Notes under the pieces: generated by a model
Database searches by the model: none
Seen by the model: only the letters and a program-made list of their open reading frames with translations
What the model was told of the DNA's origin: nothing
Part shown: piece by piece, positions 61,681-62,455 of the stretch
Layout: each line of letters opens with the position of its first letter
Position numbering within the stretch: the first letter of the stretch is position 1
Position numbers and translations under genes: made by a program
From: an uncultured Aquimarina sp.
GTDB lineage: Bacteria; Bacteroidota; Bacteroidia; Flavobacteriales; Flavobacteriaceae
Length of the DNA: 62,455 nucleotides
Direction of reading: 5' to 3'
NCBI GenBank assembly: GCA_947498705.1
Contig: CANMLW010000019.1
Location: 1-62,455, forward strand

Positions 61681-62455
61681 TTACTCTATAATCAATTTCC
61701 TTACCTGACTTGCAGTAGGAGTTTCTAATAAAACAAAATAAACCCCCGATGGGTATAGTGACATATCATAATCAAATGAATAACTATCTTTTCCTGTTCC
61801 TTCTTTGGCATCTATCAAGGTATTATTTACCATGTTAAACGTCTTAAGACTAATAGAATTAGATTTAGACAAGTTTATATCTACTTTAAATCTACCATTG
61901 TTGGTCGGATTTGGATATACCAGATACTCTATAAAACTCTCGATATCTGGTGTCGTATCCTCTCCCTGATCATCAAACTCTTTTTCGATAACAATCACCT
62001 TTTTACTGGTTATTTCTGTACATAACCCTTTATAGGTCTGCATGGTGATTTCATACTCGCCTGGTTGATCAAAATATGCTTCTGCATAATTACTATCAGA
62101 ATAGGTAACCGTAGCCTCTTCTGGGAACAGCCACTCTACCCTATCAGGAATCGGATCACTATTATCCACCATCACAAACTCCTCGCCTATAAATACCTGG
62201 GTAGAAGCTATAAAATTAGCATCAATAACATTTTCGGTGGCATCTACAAATATATCATCGGTCGCTGTACAGCCTTTTGAATCGGTAACCAATACTGTAT
62301 AAACTGCGGTTTTTGAAACTTCAATCGATGGTGATTCGCTACTAAATCCATTCGTCCCTGTCCATACATAGGTAGCACTATCATCGGTAATCGTAGCATT
62401 GATAAAAATACTCTGGTCCTTACAAAGAGTGATATCTTCTCCCAAATCAACGATC
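61681..62455 (-). CDS. Secreted PKD-domain protein with T9SS sorting domain (5' end missing)
   Basis: The minus-strand frame is open to the window end (IVDLGEDITLCKDQ...), so the N-terminal part lies outside. Seen: an Ig-like repeat of the SprB/gliding-motility type (DITLCKDQSIFINATI...YVWTG...YTVLVTDSKGCTATD), a PKD domain (about 85-165, EWLFPEEATVTYSDSNYAEAYFDQPGEYEITM), and a T9SS type A sorting domain (YPNPTNNGRFKVDI to LIIE). A large surface adhesin or exoenzyme is likely; its activity cannot be told from this end. Confidence 0.85.
   Translation of the reverse strand, partial: IVDLGEDITLCKDQSIFINATITDDSATYVWTGTNGFSSESPSIEVSKTAVYTVLVTDSKGCTATDDIFVDATENVIDANFIASTQVFIGEEFVMVDNSDPIPDRVEWLFPEEATVTYSDSNYAEAYFDQPGEYEITMQTYKGLCTEITSKKVIVIEKEFDDQGEDTTPDIESFIEYLVYPNPTNNGRFKVDINLSKSNSISLKTFNMVNNTLIDAKEGTGKDSYSFDYDMSLYPSGVYFVLLETPTASQVRKLIIE

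Overview
The window is AT-rich, densely coding DNA from a member of the Bacteroidota, most likely a marine Flavobacteriaceae (Aquimarina-like, by inference). The evidence is three exported proteins with type IX secretion (T9SS) C-terminal sorting domains, a SusC/SusD pair, many lipoproteins (some with an acidic stretch after the lipid cysteine), flavobacterial promoter elements (TTG, about 18 bases, TAnnTTTG) and family-typical gyrA, clpC, rny, zapA and pheT. No tRNA, rRNA, CRISPR array, prophage or insertion sequence was seen.

Layout. 1-5224: the 3' end of a fibronectin-III/chitin-binding T9SS protein and a large secreted reprolysin-like metalloprotease. 5327-12231: a LysR regulator divergent from a complete histidine-utilisation operon, hutH-hutI-hutU-hutG. 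12297-15650: a conserved hypothetical, a cold-shock protein, and an orphan membrane PAS histidine kinase after a 605-base non-coding gap. 15654-18498: a decayed duplicate of an Smr-domain gene, a poly-Glu lipoprotein, the intact Smr gene and two small envelope proteins.

18604-43111 is a large divergent polysaccharide/glycan utilisation locus. The minus-strand operon, read from its promoter, is gntR, aldose epimerase, a GH63-type glucosidase, a kinase-M23-aminotransferase fusion, GH2 beta-galactosidase, Na+/sugar symporter, galK, an NTF2-like lipoprotein and galT, with gaps of under 30 bases or overlaps throughout. The plus-strand arm is susC, susD, a GH36-like gene broken by an in-phase A7 slippery heptamer, and a GH89 alpha-N-acetylglucosaminidase. 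The fusion unites homologues of hydroxylysine kinase and 5-phosphohydroxylysine/phosphoethanolamine phospho-lyase. Next to an alpha-glucosidase, a beta-galactosidase and galactose catabolism, this suggests a pathway for Glc-Gal-hydroxylysine, the glycan unit of collagen. That is my inference and the most interesting hypothesis here.

43283-60445 is mostly housekeeping: pheT, a TPR protein, gyrA, clpC, rny, a probable 6S RNA, zapA and a ZapB-like coiled coil, then a lipoprotein and an M23 peptidase/TonB-receptor pair. 60627-61457 encodes a four-repeat OAA-family (high-mannose binding) lectin. The window ends inside a PKD/T9SS protein.
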